Below, one piece after another: positions 53,447-60,178 of a DNA stretch of 64,000 nt. Both the position numbers and the translations under genes were made by a program. The DNA is from Sphingomonas folli (GTDB taxonomy: Bacteria; Pseudomonadota; Alphaproteobacteria; Sphingomonadales; Sphingomonadaceae). The notes under the pieces were generated by a model. That model saw only the letters and a list, made by a program, of their open reading frames with translations, was not told the origin of the DNA and searched no databases. Position 1 is the first letter of the stretch. Each line of letters begins with the position of its first letter. Location: assembly GCF_019429525.1 (NCBI RefSeq), contig NZ_JAHXZL010000010.1, positions 124,001 to 188,000 of the forward strand, in the 5' to 3' direction.

Positions 53447-53527
53447 TTCCTCCTTCCCAGCGGAAACTCGTCGGGTGCGTCCAGATACATGGGGTGTCGC
53501 GGGTCGCGGGTCCATCGCTCCTCACCG

Positions 53528-53571
53528 ACCGGGTCAGCCCTTCGGGCCGCCACCTCCCCTCGCACGGGAGG
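53528..53571. repeat. REP-like palindromic repeat (CCTCCCC type), half copy
   Basis: ACCGGGTCAGCCCTTCGGGC then CGCCACCTCCCCTCGCACGGGAGG. It has the same layout as 148-193 and as the right arm of 9261-9400. It overlaps the last codons of the next gene, whose stop is at 53534. Confidence 0.55.
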
Positions 53572-54082
53572 ACGAACGCCCCCGCACCACCGCGACCGTC
53601 GCCGCGCCCACCAGCGCGAGCACCGGCCAGCCGCCGGGATCGTGCCACAGGTAGCGCAGCGCAGCGGCGAGCGCCGCCACGCCCACCAGCGCGCGCGCGA
53701 GCGGGGCGTGGAGCCGCCGCGCGCACCACGCCGCGAGCAGCAGCGCCGCCGCGGCGTTGAGCGCGAGCCAGGCGTAGGACTCGAGCGGCGACAGCGCGCC
53801 GAGCAGCGGCAGCTTCACCGTGGCATAACCGATCATGCGCCGCGGGAAACAGTCGGCGGCGAGGTGCACGCCCACCCCCGCCGCGATCCCGCAGGCGGCG
53901 GCGCGCTGGCGCCAGACGAGCGGCAGCAGCGCGGGCAGCAGGCTGTGGGTCAGCGCGCTGCGATGGCCGAGCCCGAGCCGCAGGTCGACGTCGGGCAGCG
54001 TCAGCCCCACCGCGAGTGCCACCAGGGTGACGAGCGCGGCGAGCGCGGTGGGTAGCGCTGGGGAGGGCTCGGTGGACGGCAT
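53534..54082 (-). CDS. DUF457/YdjM-like membrane-bound metal-dependent hydrolase
   Basis: About 182 residues from ATG 54082 (PSTEPSPALPTALAALV); the frame before it runs toward another repeat. Four or so hydrophobic segments. The family residues are visible: LPDVDLRLGLGHRSALTHS (Asp and two His) and VHLAADCFPRR (His, Asp). Members such as YdjM and YfhP are inner-membrane proteins of poorly known role. The last dozen or so codons (RSSSRARGGGGPKG) are encoded by the REP-like repeat, so the natural C-terminus may have been replaced. Confidence 0.7.
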   Translation of the reverse strand: MPSTEPSPALPTALAALVTLVALAVGLTLPDVDLRLGLGHRSALTHSLLPALLPLVWRQRAAACGIAAGVGVHLAADCFPRRMIGYATVKLPLLGALSPLESYAWLALNAAAALLLAAWCARRLHAPLARALVGVAALAAALRYLWHDPGGWPVLALVGAATVAVVRGRSSSRARGGGGPKG

Positions 54083-54170
54083 CGGCGCCGCCGCTGCCAC
54101 GCCGCGGCGCCACGGTAACCCCGAAGCGTGACCCGGCGGGGCGGGCGCGCCTTCGCCCTCATAACCTGGC

Positions 54171-54265
54171 GTCATCCTGAACTCGTTTCAGGATCCACGG
54201 TGCTGCGCATCCAGAGCCGGGAGGCACATGCCGCCTGGTGGATCCTGAGACGAGCTCAGGATGAC
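54171..54265. repeat. GTCATCC-type dispersed palindrome
   Basis: GTCATCCTGAACTCGTTTCA and the complementary TGAGACGAGCTCAGGATGAC form the outer arms; GGATCCACGG and TGGTGGATCC are within. Same family as 11690-11787. It lies between the divergent DUF457 and GST genes. Confidence 0.75.
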
Positions 54266-54437
54266 GCCAGTTCGTCGGGGTAGCGCTCGCCATGTACCGC
54301 TCGCCACCCGCGACCCACTCACGCCCCCGCCCGCGCCGCCCTCTCCCACCCCCACCGCGCCACCCCGACACACCGGCGCGCCGCACGCCCACGAAGCCGC
54401 TTCCCCCGCGCCGCGCTTTCGGCCTAAGCGGGCGGGC

Positions 54438-55109
54438 ATGTGGCAGCTCTACCAGTTCCCTCTGTGCCCGTTCACGCGCAAGGTCCGCACGCTCCTCAAC
54501 GAGAAGGACGTCGGCTATCAGCTGATGCGCGAGAACCCGTGGGAGCGGCGCGACGCCTTCATCGACATGAACCCCGCCGGCCAGACCCCGGTGATGACCG
54601 ACAATGAGCGCGGCGTCGTCCTCGTCGATTCCATGGCGATCTGCGAGTATTTCGAGGAGACCGTCGAGCGCGTCGCGATGATCAACGGCACCGCCGCCAA
54701 CCGCGCCGAGATCCGGCGGCTGGTCGCCTGGTTCGACACGCATTTCTACCGCGACGTGACCCAGCCGCTGCTCGACGAGCGGATGATCAAGCGAGTCGTC
54801 CATCGCACCGCGCCCGACGCGTCGCGGCTGCGCGAGGCGATGAAATCCTCGGTCGGCCACCTCGACTACATCGATTTCCTGCTCGACCATCGCAAGTGGA
54901 TCGCGGGCGCGACGATCAGCCTCGCCGACCTCGCCGCGGCGGCGCAGATCTCGGTCGCGGACTATCTCGGCGGGATCGACTGGACCGGGCACGCGCACAC
55001 CAAGGCGTGGTATTCGGCGTTCAAGAGCCGGCGCAGCTTCCGCCCGCTGCTGGCCGAGCGCATCACCGGGATCGAGCCGCCGAGCTACTACGAGAACCCG
55101 GACTTCTGA
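54438..55109 (+). CDS. Glutathione S-transferase family protein
   Basis: 223 residues from ATG 54438. The thioredoxin-like N-domain (about 1-80) starts WQLYQFPLCPFTRKVRTLL, with Cys10 in a CPFTRKV motif as in stringent-starvation and omega/beta-type GSTs, and NPAGQTPVMTD with the cis-Pro and DSMAICEYFEE (the glutathione-binding Ser after an acidic residue). The helical C-domain has WIAGATISLADLAAAAQIS. A Cys instead of Ser/Tyr suggests thiol-transfer chemistry. The upstream frame to 54261 is Pro/Arg-rich and unlikely. The stop overlaps the CsaA start. Confidence 0.9.
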   Translation: MWQLYQFPLCPFTRKVRTLLNEKDVGYQLMRENPWERRDAFIDMNPAGQTPVMTDNERGVVLVDSMAICEYFEETVERVAMINGTAANRAEIRRLVAWFDTHFYRDVTQPLLDERMIKRVVHRTAPDASRLREAMKSSVGHLDYIDFLLDHRKWIAGATISLADLAAAAQISVADYLGGIDWTGHAHTKAWYSAFKSRRSFRPLLAERITGIEPPSYYENPDF

Positions 55110-55480
55110 TGCACGTCACGCACGATCCCGCCGCCGCGGCCGAGCCGACCATCGCCTTCGACGACTTCCTCAGGGTGGACGTGCGGGTCGGCACGATCGT
55201 GTCCGCCGAGCCCTATCCCGAGGCGCGCAAGCCCGCCTACAAGCTCGTGATCGACTTCGGCGCCGCGATCGGGCGCAGGCGCTCCTCGGCGCAGATTACC
55301 GAGCATTACGCGGTCGAGGAGCTGGTCGGGCGCCAGGTCGCCGCGGTGGTCAACTTCCCGCCGCGCCAGATCGGCAAGTTCCTCTCCGAGGTGCTGACGC
55401 TCGGCTTCCCCGACGCCGACGGCAAGGTGGTGCTGGTGTCGCCGAGCGAGCGCGTGCCCGACGGCGGGCGGCTGTTCTGA
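55109..55480 (+). CDS. csaA: CsaA-type tRNA-binding domain protein
   Basis: 123 residues; ATG 55109 overlaps the GST stop (TGATG). The OB-fold of the CsaA group spans almost the whole protein: FDDFLRVDVRVGTIVSAEPY, YKLVIDFG, SAQITEHYAVEELVGRQVAA and VVNFPPRQIGKFLSEVLTLG. The end PSERVPDGGRLF is the family's usual C-terminus. CsaA is a small homodimer with tRNA-binding and export-related chaperone activity proposed in Bacillus. Co-expression with the GST gene is likely. Confidence 0.95.
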   Translation: MHVTHDPAAAAEPTIAFDDFLRVDVRVGTIVSAEPYPEARKPAYKLVIDFGAAIGRRRSSAQITEHYAVEELVGRQVAAVVNFPPRQIGKFLSEVLTLGFPDADGKVVLVSPSERVPDGGRLF

Positions 55481-55645
55481 GCCGAGCCGCGCGGATAGTA
55501 AGAAGAGTCCGTTCCGGCCCCGTCCCGCGCGTGCTATAACGCGGGCGCTCGGTCGGCAGAGATCAGCCACGATCCAGTCCGCGTTCCACGTCCGCTGCCC
55601 GGACATCAACCATAAGGGTCGCTTGCTCTAGCGAGAGGAAGCGAG

Positions 55646-57037
55646 ATGAATCCCGTTCTCTACTGGAATGCCGTGCTGCTCGAGGCATCACGGCGCGACT
55701 TCACGCGCGGCTTCACCGGCGGGCAGCAGCCCGGCCCGATCCGCACCGCCTACGCCATGGCGATGGTGCATCTGGCGATCCACGACGCGGTGGCGTTCAA
55801 GCAGAAGCCCGGCGCGGCCTATCTCAACAAGAAGGGCTTCGCGCACGGCATCACCGCGCCGCTGACCGGCGACCTCGAGGACATCATCGCCGGTGCCGCG
55901 GTCACCGCGCTCAAGCGCCTCTACCCCCGGTTCGAGCAGCAGTTCGACGACGCGCTCGAGGCGGTCGGCGCCGCCGCCTTCGCCGAGGGCGCGCAGGTGG
56001 CCGACGCCCTCTTCCTGGAACGACAGGGCGACGGGGCCGACCATATGCTGATGGGCGCGCAGCCGGCGATGGCCGCCTATGGCGAGCATCGCGCCGACCC
56101 CTATGCCCCGGCCCAGATGCAGCTCGGCCCCGCCTGGGGCAACGTGCGTCGCTTCGTCGGGGGAACCCACCAGCCGCTTGACCCGCCCCCCGGCGCGTCG
56201 ACCGCGAGCGGCACCTATCTCGCCGACCCGCATTATCGCGCCGACTATGACGAGGTGCGCGATCTCGGCGCGGTCTCGCGCGGCGGGCGCACCGCCGAGC
56301 AGCAGCGGATCGGCGTCTATTGGGGATATGACGGTGCCAACAACCTCGGCGTGCCGCCGCGCCTCTACAACCAGGTCGCGCGCGCGATCGTGCTGGCGCG
56401 GGACCCGGCGCTGAGCCTGCGCCGCCAGGCCGAGCTCTTCGCCGCGGTGAACGTCGCGCTCGCCGACGCGGGGATCGACTGCTGGCACTATAAGTATCTC
56501 CATAAGCTCTGGCGCCCGGTCGTGGGGATACGCGCCGAGGCCGCGCCCGAGGGCGATCCCTTCTGGGCGCCGCTCGGCATGCCGCAGACCAACGCCGCCC
56601 GCGCCACGCTGACCCCGCCCTTCCCCGCCTACCCGTCGGGTCACGCGACCTTCTGCGCCGCGATGATGCAGACGCTCCGGCTCGGCCTGAAGACCGCGCC
56701 GGGCGCGCTCACCGTCCACGACGTGCTCGACGTCGAGGGCGGCACGTCCGCGCCGATCGCGGCCGAGCAGTTCCACCTCGTGTCGGACGAGCTCGACAGC
56801 ATCGCGCTCGACCCGGACGGCTCGGTACGCCAGCGGGTCGAGCAACGCTTCCGCAACTTCGCCGAGGCGGTGTGGGAGAATTCGGTCAGCCGCGTCTATC
56901 TCGGGGTCCACTGGCGCTTCGACGGCCTGCCGCGCGACGCGGGCGACCGGATCGGCGGGGTGCCGCTCGGCCTGTCGGTCGGCGAGGAGGTGCACGGCTT
57001 CTTCGACGCCGCGCCGTCGCTCGGCGGCAGCGGGTGA
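55646..57037 (+). CDS. Vanadium-dependent haloperoxidase / PAP2-like protein
   Basis: 463 residues behind GAGAGGAAGCGAG. The vanadate/phosphate-binding signature is complete: K283-x6-R290-P in KYLHKLWRP, PSGH at 330-333, and SR at 415-416 with H422 in SRVYLGVHWRFD. The last His is the acid-base/vanadate ligand. No signal peptide is apparent. Families with this signature are either haloperoxidases needing vanadate or acid phosphatases; sequence alone does not decide, and the N-terminal helical half (about 1-200) fits the bacterial vanadium-chloroperoxidase-like group. The gap 55481-55645 holds a GC-rich inverted repeat but no gene. Confidence 0.9.
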   Translation: MNPVLYWNAVLLEASRRDFTRGFTGGQQPGPIRTAYAMAMVHLAIHDAVAFKQKPGAAYLNKKGFAHGITAPLTGDLEDIIAGAAVTALKRLYPRFEQQFDDALEAVGAAAFAEGAQVADALFLERQGDGADHMLMGAQPAMAAYGEHRADPYAPAQMQLGPAWGNVRRFVGGTHQPLDPPPGASTASGTYLADPHYRADYDEVRDLGAVSRGGRTAEQQRIGVYWGYDGANNLGVPPRLYNQVARAIVLARDPALSLRRQAELFAAVNVALADAGIDCWHYKYLHKLWRPVVGIRAEAAPEGDPFWAPLGMPQTNAARATLTPPFPAYPSGHATFCAAMMQTLRLGLKTAPGALTVHDVLDVEGGTSAPIAAEQFHLVSDELDSIALDPDGSVRQRVEQRFRNFAEAVWENSVSRVYLGVHWRFDGLPRDAGDRIGGVPLGLSVGEEVHGFFDAAPSLGGSG

Positions 57038-57087
57038 CGCCGTGGCGGGGGCGGGGAACCACCGCGCTCTCGGCGCGTGCTTCCCCG

Positions 57088-57504
57088 ATGCGACAGGCGA
57101 CACATGAGATCGAGGTGGCGACGCGCGGCGCCGGGCTGGTCGAGATCACGCGCGCGGTGGCGGCGTGGCTCGACTCCGAGGCGTTCGCCACCGGGCTGCT
57201 CACCGTTTTCTGCCGCCACACCTCGGCGTCGCTGCTGATCAACGAGAATGCCGCCCCCGCGGTGCGGCGCGACCTCGAGCGCTGGCTCGCGCGGGTCGCG
57301 CCCGAGTCGCGCGACTATGAGCATGACGACGAGGGGCCCGACGACATGCCCGCGCACCTGCGCAGCGTGCTCACCGGCGTGTCGCTGTCGATCCCGGTGG
57401 CGCGCGGGCACATGGTGCTGGGGACGTGGCAGGGCATCTACCTCGCCGAGCACCGCGCCGCGCCGCATCGCCGACGTGTGGCGCTCCACGTGATCGGGGA
57501 GTGA
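57088..57504 (+). CDS. yjbQ: YjbQ family protein (UPF0047)
   Basis: 138 residues from ATG 57088. The whole chain fits the family: EIEVATRGAGLVEITRAV, FCRHTSASLLINENA, YEHDDEGPDDMPAHLRSVL and MVLGTWQGIYLAEHR, with His and Asp residues that form the presumed metal/phosphate site. YjbQ-type proteins show weak thiamine-phosphate synthase activity and are otherwise of uncertain role. It lies 50 bases after the haloperoxidase-like gene in the same direction. Confidence 0.95.
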   Translation: MRQATHEIEVATRGAGLVEITRAVAAWLDSEAFATGLLTVFCRHTSASLLINENAAPAVRRDLERWLARVAPESRDYEHDDEGPDDMPAHLRSVLTGVSLSIPVARGHMVLGTWQGIYLAEHRAAPHRRRVALHVIGE

Positions 57505-57514
57505 GGAAGAGCAC

Positions 57515-57575
57515 GATCCTCCCCGCCCCCAGGGAGGGGGGACCGCCGGCCGCAGGCAGGTTGTAGGGGGGGCTT
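57515..57575. repeat. REP-like repeat (CCTCCCC type), left half
   Basis: GATCCTCCCCGCCCCCAGGG followed by AGGGGGGACCGCCGGCCGCAGGCAGGTTGTAGGGGGGG-like sequence, corresponding to the left arm of 9261-9400. Further degenerate pieces continue to about 57690. The remainder up to 57771 is the leader of the next gene. Confidence 0.5.
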
Positions 57576-57741
57576 CCGCACACGCGATGCGCGATGGGAC
57601 AAGGTGACCGACGCGCATCGCGCGCTCTCCCCGCCGCGCAGCGCTGGTGGATACCCTCCTGCCCGCCCTGCGAGGAGAAGGTGAACACCCGCCCCGAGAT
57701 AAAGCTAACCCCCTGTTAGTGCTGAGCTGATAGCGATATCA

Positions 57742-57758
57742 CCCGGATAAGAACCGGG
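57742..57758 (+). promoter_or_regulatory. Small hairpin beside the ribosome-binding site of the glucokinase-like gene
   Basis: CCCGG (57742-57746) and CCGGG (57754-57758) pair around ATAAGAA, and the second arm runs into the purine-rich GGGGGGAGGG that precedes ATG 57772. Pairing would hide part of the ribosome-binding site, so translational control is possible but unproven. Confidence 0.3.
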
Positions 57759-57771
57759 GGGAGGGCGCCGG

Positions 57772-58740
57772 ATGGCGGAGGCGGGAACGGCGCTGGTCGG
57801 GCATGTCGGGCGCAAGCGGATGCGCTTCGCGCTCACCGACCCGGCCGGGCGCGTCCGCCGCGACAGCGTGCGCAGCTTCACCGCCGACACCACCGTCAGC
57901 ATCTCCGGCGCGATCATGGACTTCCTCCGCGACGCCCGGCCCGACGAGGCGCCGCGCCGTTCCGCCTTCGCGGTGGCGGGGCTGCCGCGCGGCGAGACCG
58001 TGTCGATCACGCGCGGGCGCTGGTACGTGTCGCGCTCGGGGCTGCGCGGGATGCTCGGGCACGCGCCGCTGATCCTCAACGATTTCGAGGCCGAGGCCTG
58101 GGCGTTCCACGGCGCCGACGTGCGCGCCGAGGAGCGGTTCGCCGGCGACGAGCCCTCGCTGCGCCGCGCCGGCACCTATTGCGTGCTCGGCATGACCTCG
58201 GGGCTGGGCGTCTCGGTGCTGAGCCGCGACGAGGGCGGCGCGGTGCGCGTGCTCGCCACCGAGGCGGGGCACGGCGGCTTCGTCGCGGTGACGGAGGAGC
58301 TGGCGCGGCTCGCCGCGGAGATCTTCCCCGGCCGCTACCCGGTGGTGGCGGAGGACCTGCTCTCCGCGCCGGGGCTGGTGCGGCTGTACCAGGCGCTGGC
58401 GCGCCGCCGCGGCACGTCGCCGCGCTGGAGCAGCGCCGAGGACATCACGCGCGCGATGGCGTCCGACCCGCTCGCGGGCGAGGCCTGCACCTGGCTGTGC
58501 CGCGCCTTCTGGAGCTACGCGGGTCAGCTGACGATCGTCTACGGCGCGTGGGACGGGGTGCTCGTCACCGGCGGGGTGGCGGCGGCGCTGCGCCCGCTGC
58601 TGCGGCTGGCGGAGATGGCGCCGCTGTTCGCGGGGAGCGGCAAATATGCGCGGCTGCTGGCGACGGTGCCGCGCGTCTATGCCGCGCTCGACGACGGCGA
58701 GCTGGCCGGCGCGGCGGAGGCGCTGCGGCATCGGGGGTGA
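57772..58740 (+). CDS. Glucokinase-like protein with degenerate phosphate loop
   Basis: 322 residues with the overall layout of bacterial Glk: PLILNDFEAEAWAFHG (catalytic-Asp region), VLGMTSGLGVSVL in place of GxGTGLG, and TEAGHGGFVAV for EGGHxxF. The N-terminal phosphate-1 motif, normally GDIGGTNARFAL, reads GHVGRKRMRFAL here: the Asp is His and the GGT is GRK. Loss of this Asp and of the Gly/Thr pair would weaken ATP binding, so the protein may be inactive or regulatory. It lies alone between repeat regions. What it does is not known. Confidence 0.75.
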   Translation: MAEAGTALVGHVGRKRMRFALTDPAGRVRRDSVRSFTADTTVSISGAIMDFLRDARPDEAPRRSAFAVAGLPRGETVSITRGRWYVSRSGLRGMLGHAPLILNDFEAEAWAFHGADVRAEERFAGDEPSLRRAGTYCVLGMTSGLGVSVLSRDEGGAVRVLATEAGHGGFVAVTEELARLAAEIFPGRYPVVAEDLLSAPGLVRLYQALARRRGTSPRWSSAEDITRAMASDPLAGEACTWLCRAFWSYAGQLTIVYGAWDGVLVTGGVAAALRPLLRLAEMAPLFAGSGKYARLLATVPRVYAALDDGELAGAAEALRHRG

Positions 58741-58782
58741 GGGGGGTGACGGAGCGGTCGACGCGCGCTCGCCCCACTCTGC

Positions 58783-58880
58783 CCGTCATCCCCGCGAAGG
58801 CGGGGATCCAGACGCGCCGTCGTCCCGTTCGATATCGCGCCGGTCGCGCTTCTGGATCCCTGCCTTCGCAGGGATGACGG
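58783..58880. repeat. GTCATCC-type dispersed palindrome, GCGGGGATCCAGACGCG variant
   Basis: CCCGTCATCCCCGCGAAGGC and CCTTCGCAGGGATGACGG are the outer arms; GGATCCAGACGCG and CGCTTCTGGATCC lie within. One arm is the unit that is tandemly repeated at 43950-44255. Confidence 0.8.
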
Positions 58881-58921
58881 TGCGGGGCGGGCGAGCCACC
58901 GCGACGCTGCCCTCTCCCCCC

Positions 58922-59650
58922 CTATACCGGCTCGGCCAGCGTCAGGATCGACACGCCGATCGGCATCGGCACCCGCCCCACCAGATGGCGCTCGACACGG
59001 AAGACACGCTCGAACAGCGCGTTGAGCGGCGCCGCCGGGGGGGAGTCGTCGCTGTCGTCGCGCCCGGTCAGCCGCCCCGCGACGCGCGCCGCGGCGGCCA
59101 GCGGGAACAGCAGCGAGTTGAAATAGGTCAGCCCGCGCTCCCTCAGCCCGGCGGCGCGGATCGCGCGCACCAGGCCGGGCTTGGAATAGCGGCGGTGGTG
59201 GTGGTTCACCACGTCGTGCGCGCTCCACATCCACTGGTGCGCGGGCACCGCGATCAGGATCTTGCCGCCGGGCCTCAGGCACGCGCGCATCGCCGCGAGC
59301 GCGGCGACGTCGTCCTCGATATGCTCCACCACGTCGAGCACCGCGACCAGGTCATAGCCGCCGCGCTCCACGCCGGGCAGCTCGGGCAGCGGCGCGGCGC
59401 CGACCGGCCGGCCGAGCCGCTGGCTCGCGATCGCGCGCGCGGCGGGGTCGATCTCGATCGCGTCGACCGTGCCGAAGCGCGCCAGCATCGGCAGGTTGTG
59501 CCCGGTGCCGCAGCCGATCTCGAGGATGCGCGCGTCGGCGGGGAGCCGCGCCTCGCGCGTCAGGAAATCGGCGAGCACGTCGCGGCGCGCGCGATACCAC
59601 CAGTGGGTCGAATCATGCTCCGCCATGCGGTCGTAGACGCGGCGGTCCAT
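58922..59650 (-). CDS. Class I SAM-dependent methyltransferase
   Basis: 242 residues. The start RRVYDRMAEHDSTHWWYRAR, motif I ARILEIGCGTGHNLPML near 42-58, the acidic end of strand 2 (AIEIDP) and DLVAVLDVVEHIEDDVAALA are clear signatures. GKILIAVPAHQWMWSAHDVV and HHHRRYSKPGLVRAIRAAGL place it in the group found beside polyprenyl-sugar genes. A hydrophobic stretch after about 175 may contact the membrane. It follows the GtrA gene by 19 bases, so the pair is likely co-expressed and may modify a membrane-bound glycan. Substrate unknown. Confidence 0.9.
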   Translation of the reverse strand: MDRRVYDRMAEHDSTHWWYRARRDVLADFLTREARLPADARILEIGCGTGHNLPMLARFGTVDAIEIDPAARAIASQRLGRPVGAAPLPELPGVERGGYDLVAVLDVVEHIEDDVAALAAMRACLRPGGKILIAVPAHQWMWSAHDVVNHHHRRYSKPGLVRAIRAAGLRERGLTYFNSLLFPLAAAARVAGRLTGRDDSDDSPPAAPLNALFERVFRVERHLVGRVPMPIGVSILTLAEPV

Positions 59651-59669
59651 CAGCGATCGCCCCTCATCG

Positions 59670-60098
59670 TCACGCGAACACCCAGTTGCGCTGGAGCCAG
59701 AAGGTCAGCAGCGGCACCACCGACACCGCGGGCACCAGCGGCCACCAGGTCGGCCCGTGGAAGAAGGGCCCGGTCACCAGCACCCAGGTGAACCCCTGCT
59801 GGAGGAAGAAGCCGAACAATTGCACCAGGAAGAAGCGCCGCGCGGTGCGCGCGCTGCGGGTGCCGTGGCCGCGGAAGCTCACCGCGCCGTGCGCGAAGCG
59901 ACCGATGAAGGTCACGCTGAGGAAGGCGACCACCACCGCCAAGTTCGGGTTCATCACATAGGTGGCGAGCGGCCAGTAGACCAGGGCGTACAGCGCGGTC
60001 ATCACCCCGCCCGTCACGCCGAAGCGCACCAGCTGCCACACCATCTCGCGCTGTGAGGACGACGGCGCGGACGCCGGGGATGAGTGAGACGCTGTCAA
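59670..60098 (-). CDS. GtrA family membrane protein
   Basis: 142 residues with four hydrophobic segments (about 23-45, 50-70, 88-110, 115-138). QLVRFGVTGGVMTALYALVY at the N-terminus and FWLQRNWVF at the end are typical of GtrA. Members are thought to help transfer of lipid-linked glucose or other sugars across the inner membrane, usually with a GtrB-like enzyme. The nearest such enzyme is the GT2-GtrA fusion at 17244. First gene of a two-gene unit with the methyltransferase; divergent from the large membrane protein at 60179. Confidence 0.85.
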   Translation of the reverse strand: MTASHSSPASAPSSSQREMVWQLVRFGVTGGVMTALYALVYWPLATYVMNPNLAVVVAFLSVTFIGRFAHGAVSFRGHGTRSARTARRFFLVQLFGFFLQQGFTWVLVTGPFFHGPTWWPLVPAVSVVPLLTFWLQRNWVFA

Positions 60099-60178
60099 AA
60101 CCTTGCCCTTTGCGCCGCCGGGGCTAGACGCGGCTGCGGCTCTATCGCGCGCGGCGGCCGGAAGGAAGCGTTTTGGAC

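Larger units (their letters stand above)
52673..53508 (-). mobile_element. Remnant of an IS110-type insertion element
   Basis: It comprises the broken transposase gene and about 213 bases upstream of it (53296-53508) in which a fragment is shared with 1-117. IS110 elements lack terminal inverted repeats, so the boundaries are approximate: the shared block ends at 53508 and a REP-like repeat begins within 20 bases. The transposase end near 52673 gives only a minimum for the other side. Confidence 0.65.

Noticed and set aside
53415..53508. Small gene starting ATG at 53491 on the minus strand (MYLDAPDEFPLG)
   Set aside because: The left copy (1-117) changes the frame relation to the transposase part, and the sequence after the first dozen codons is the Arg/Gly/Trp-rich translation of a palindrome; a noncoding IS end explains it better.
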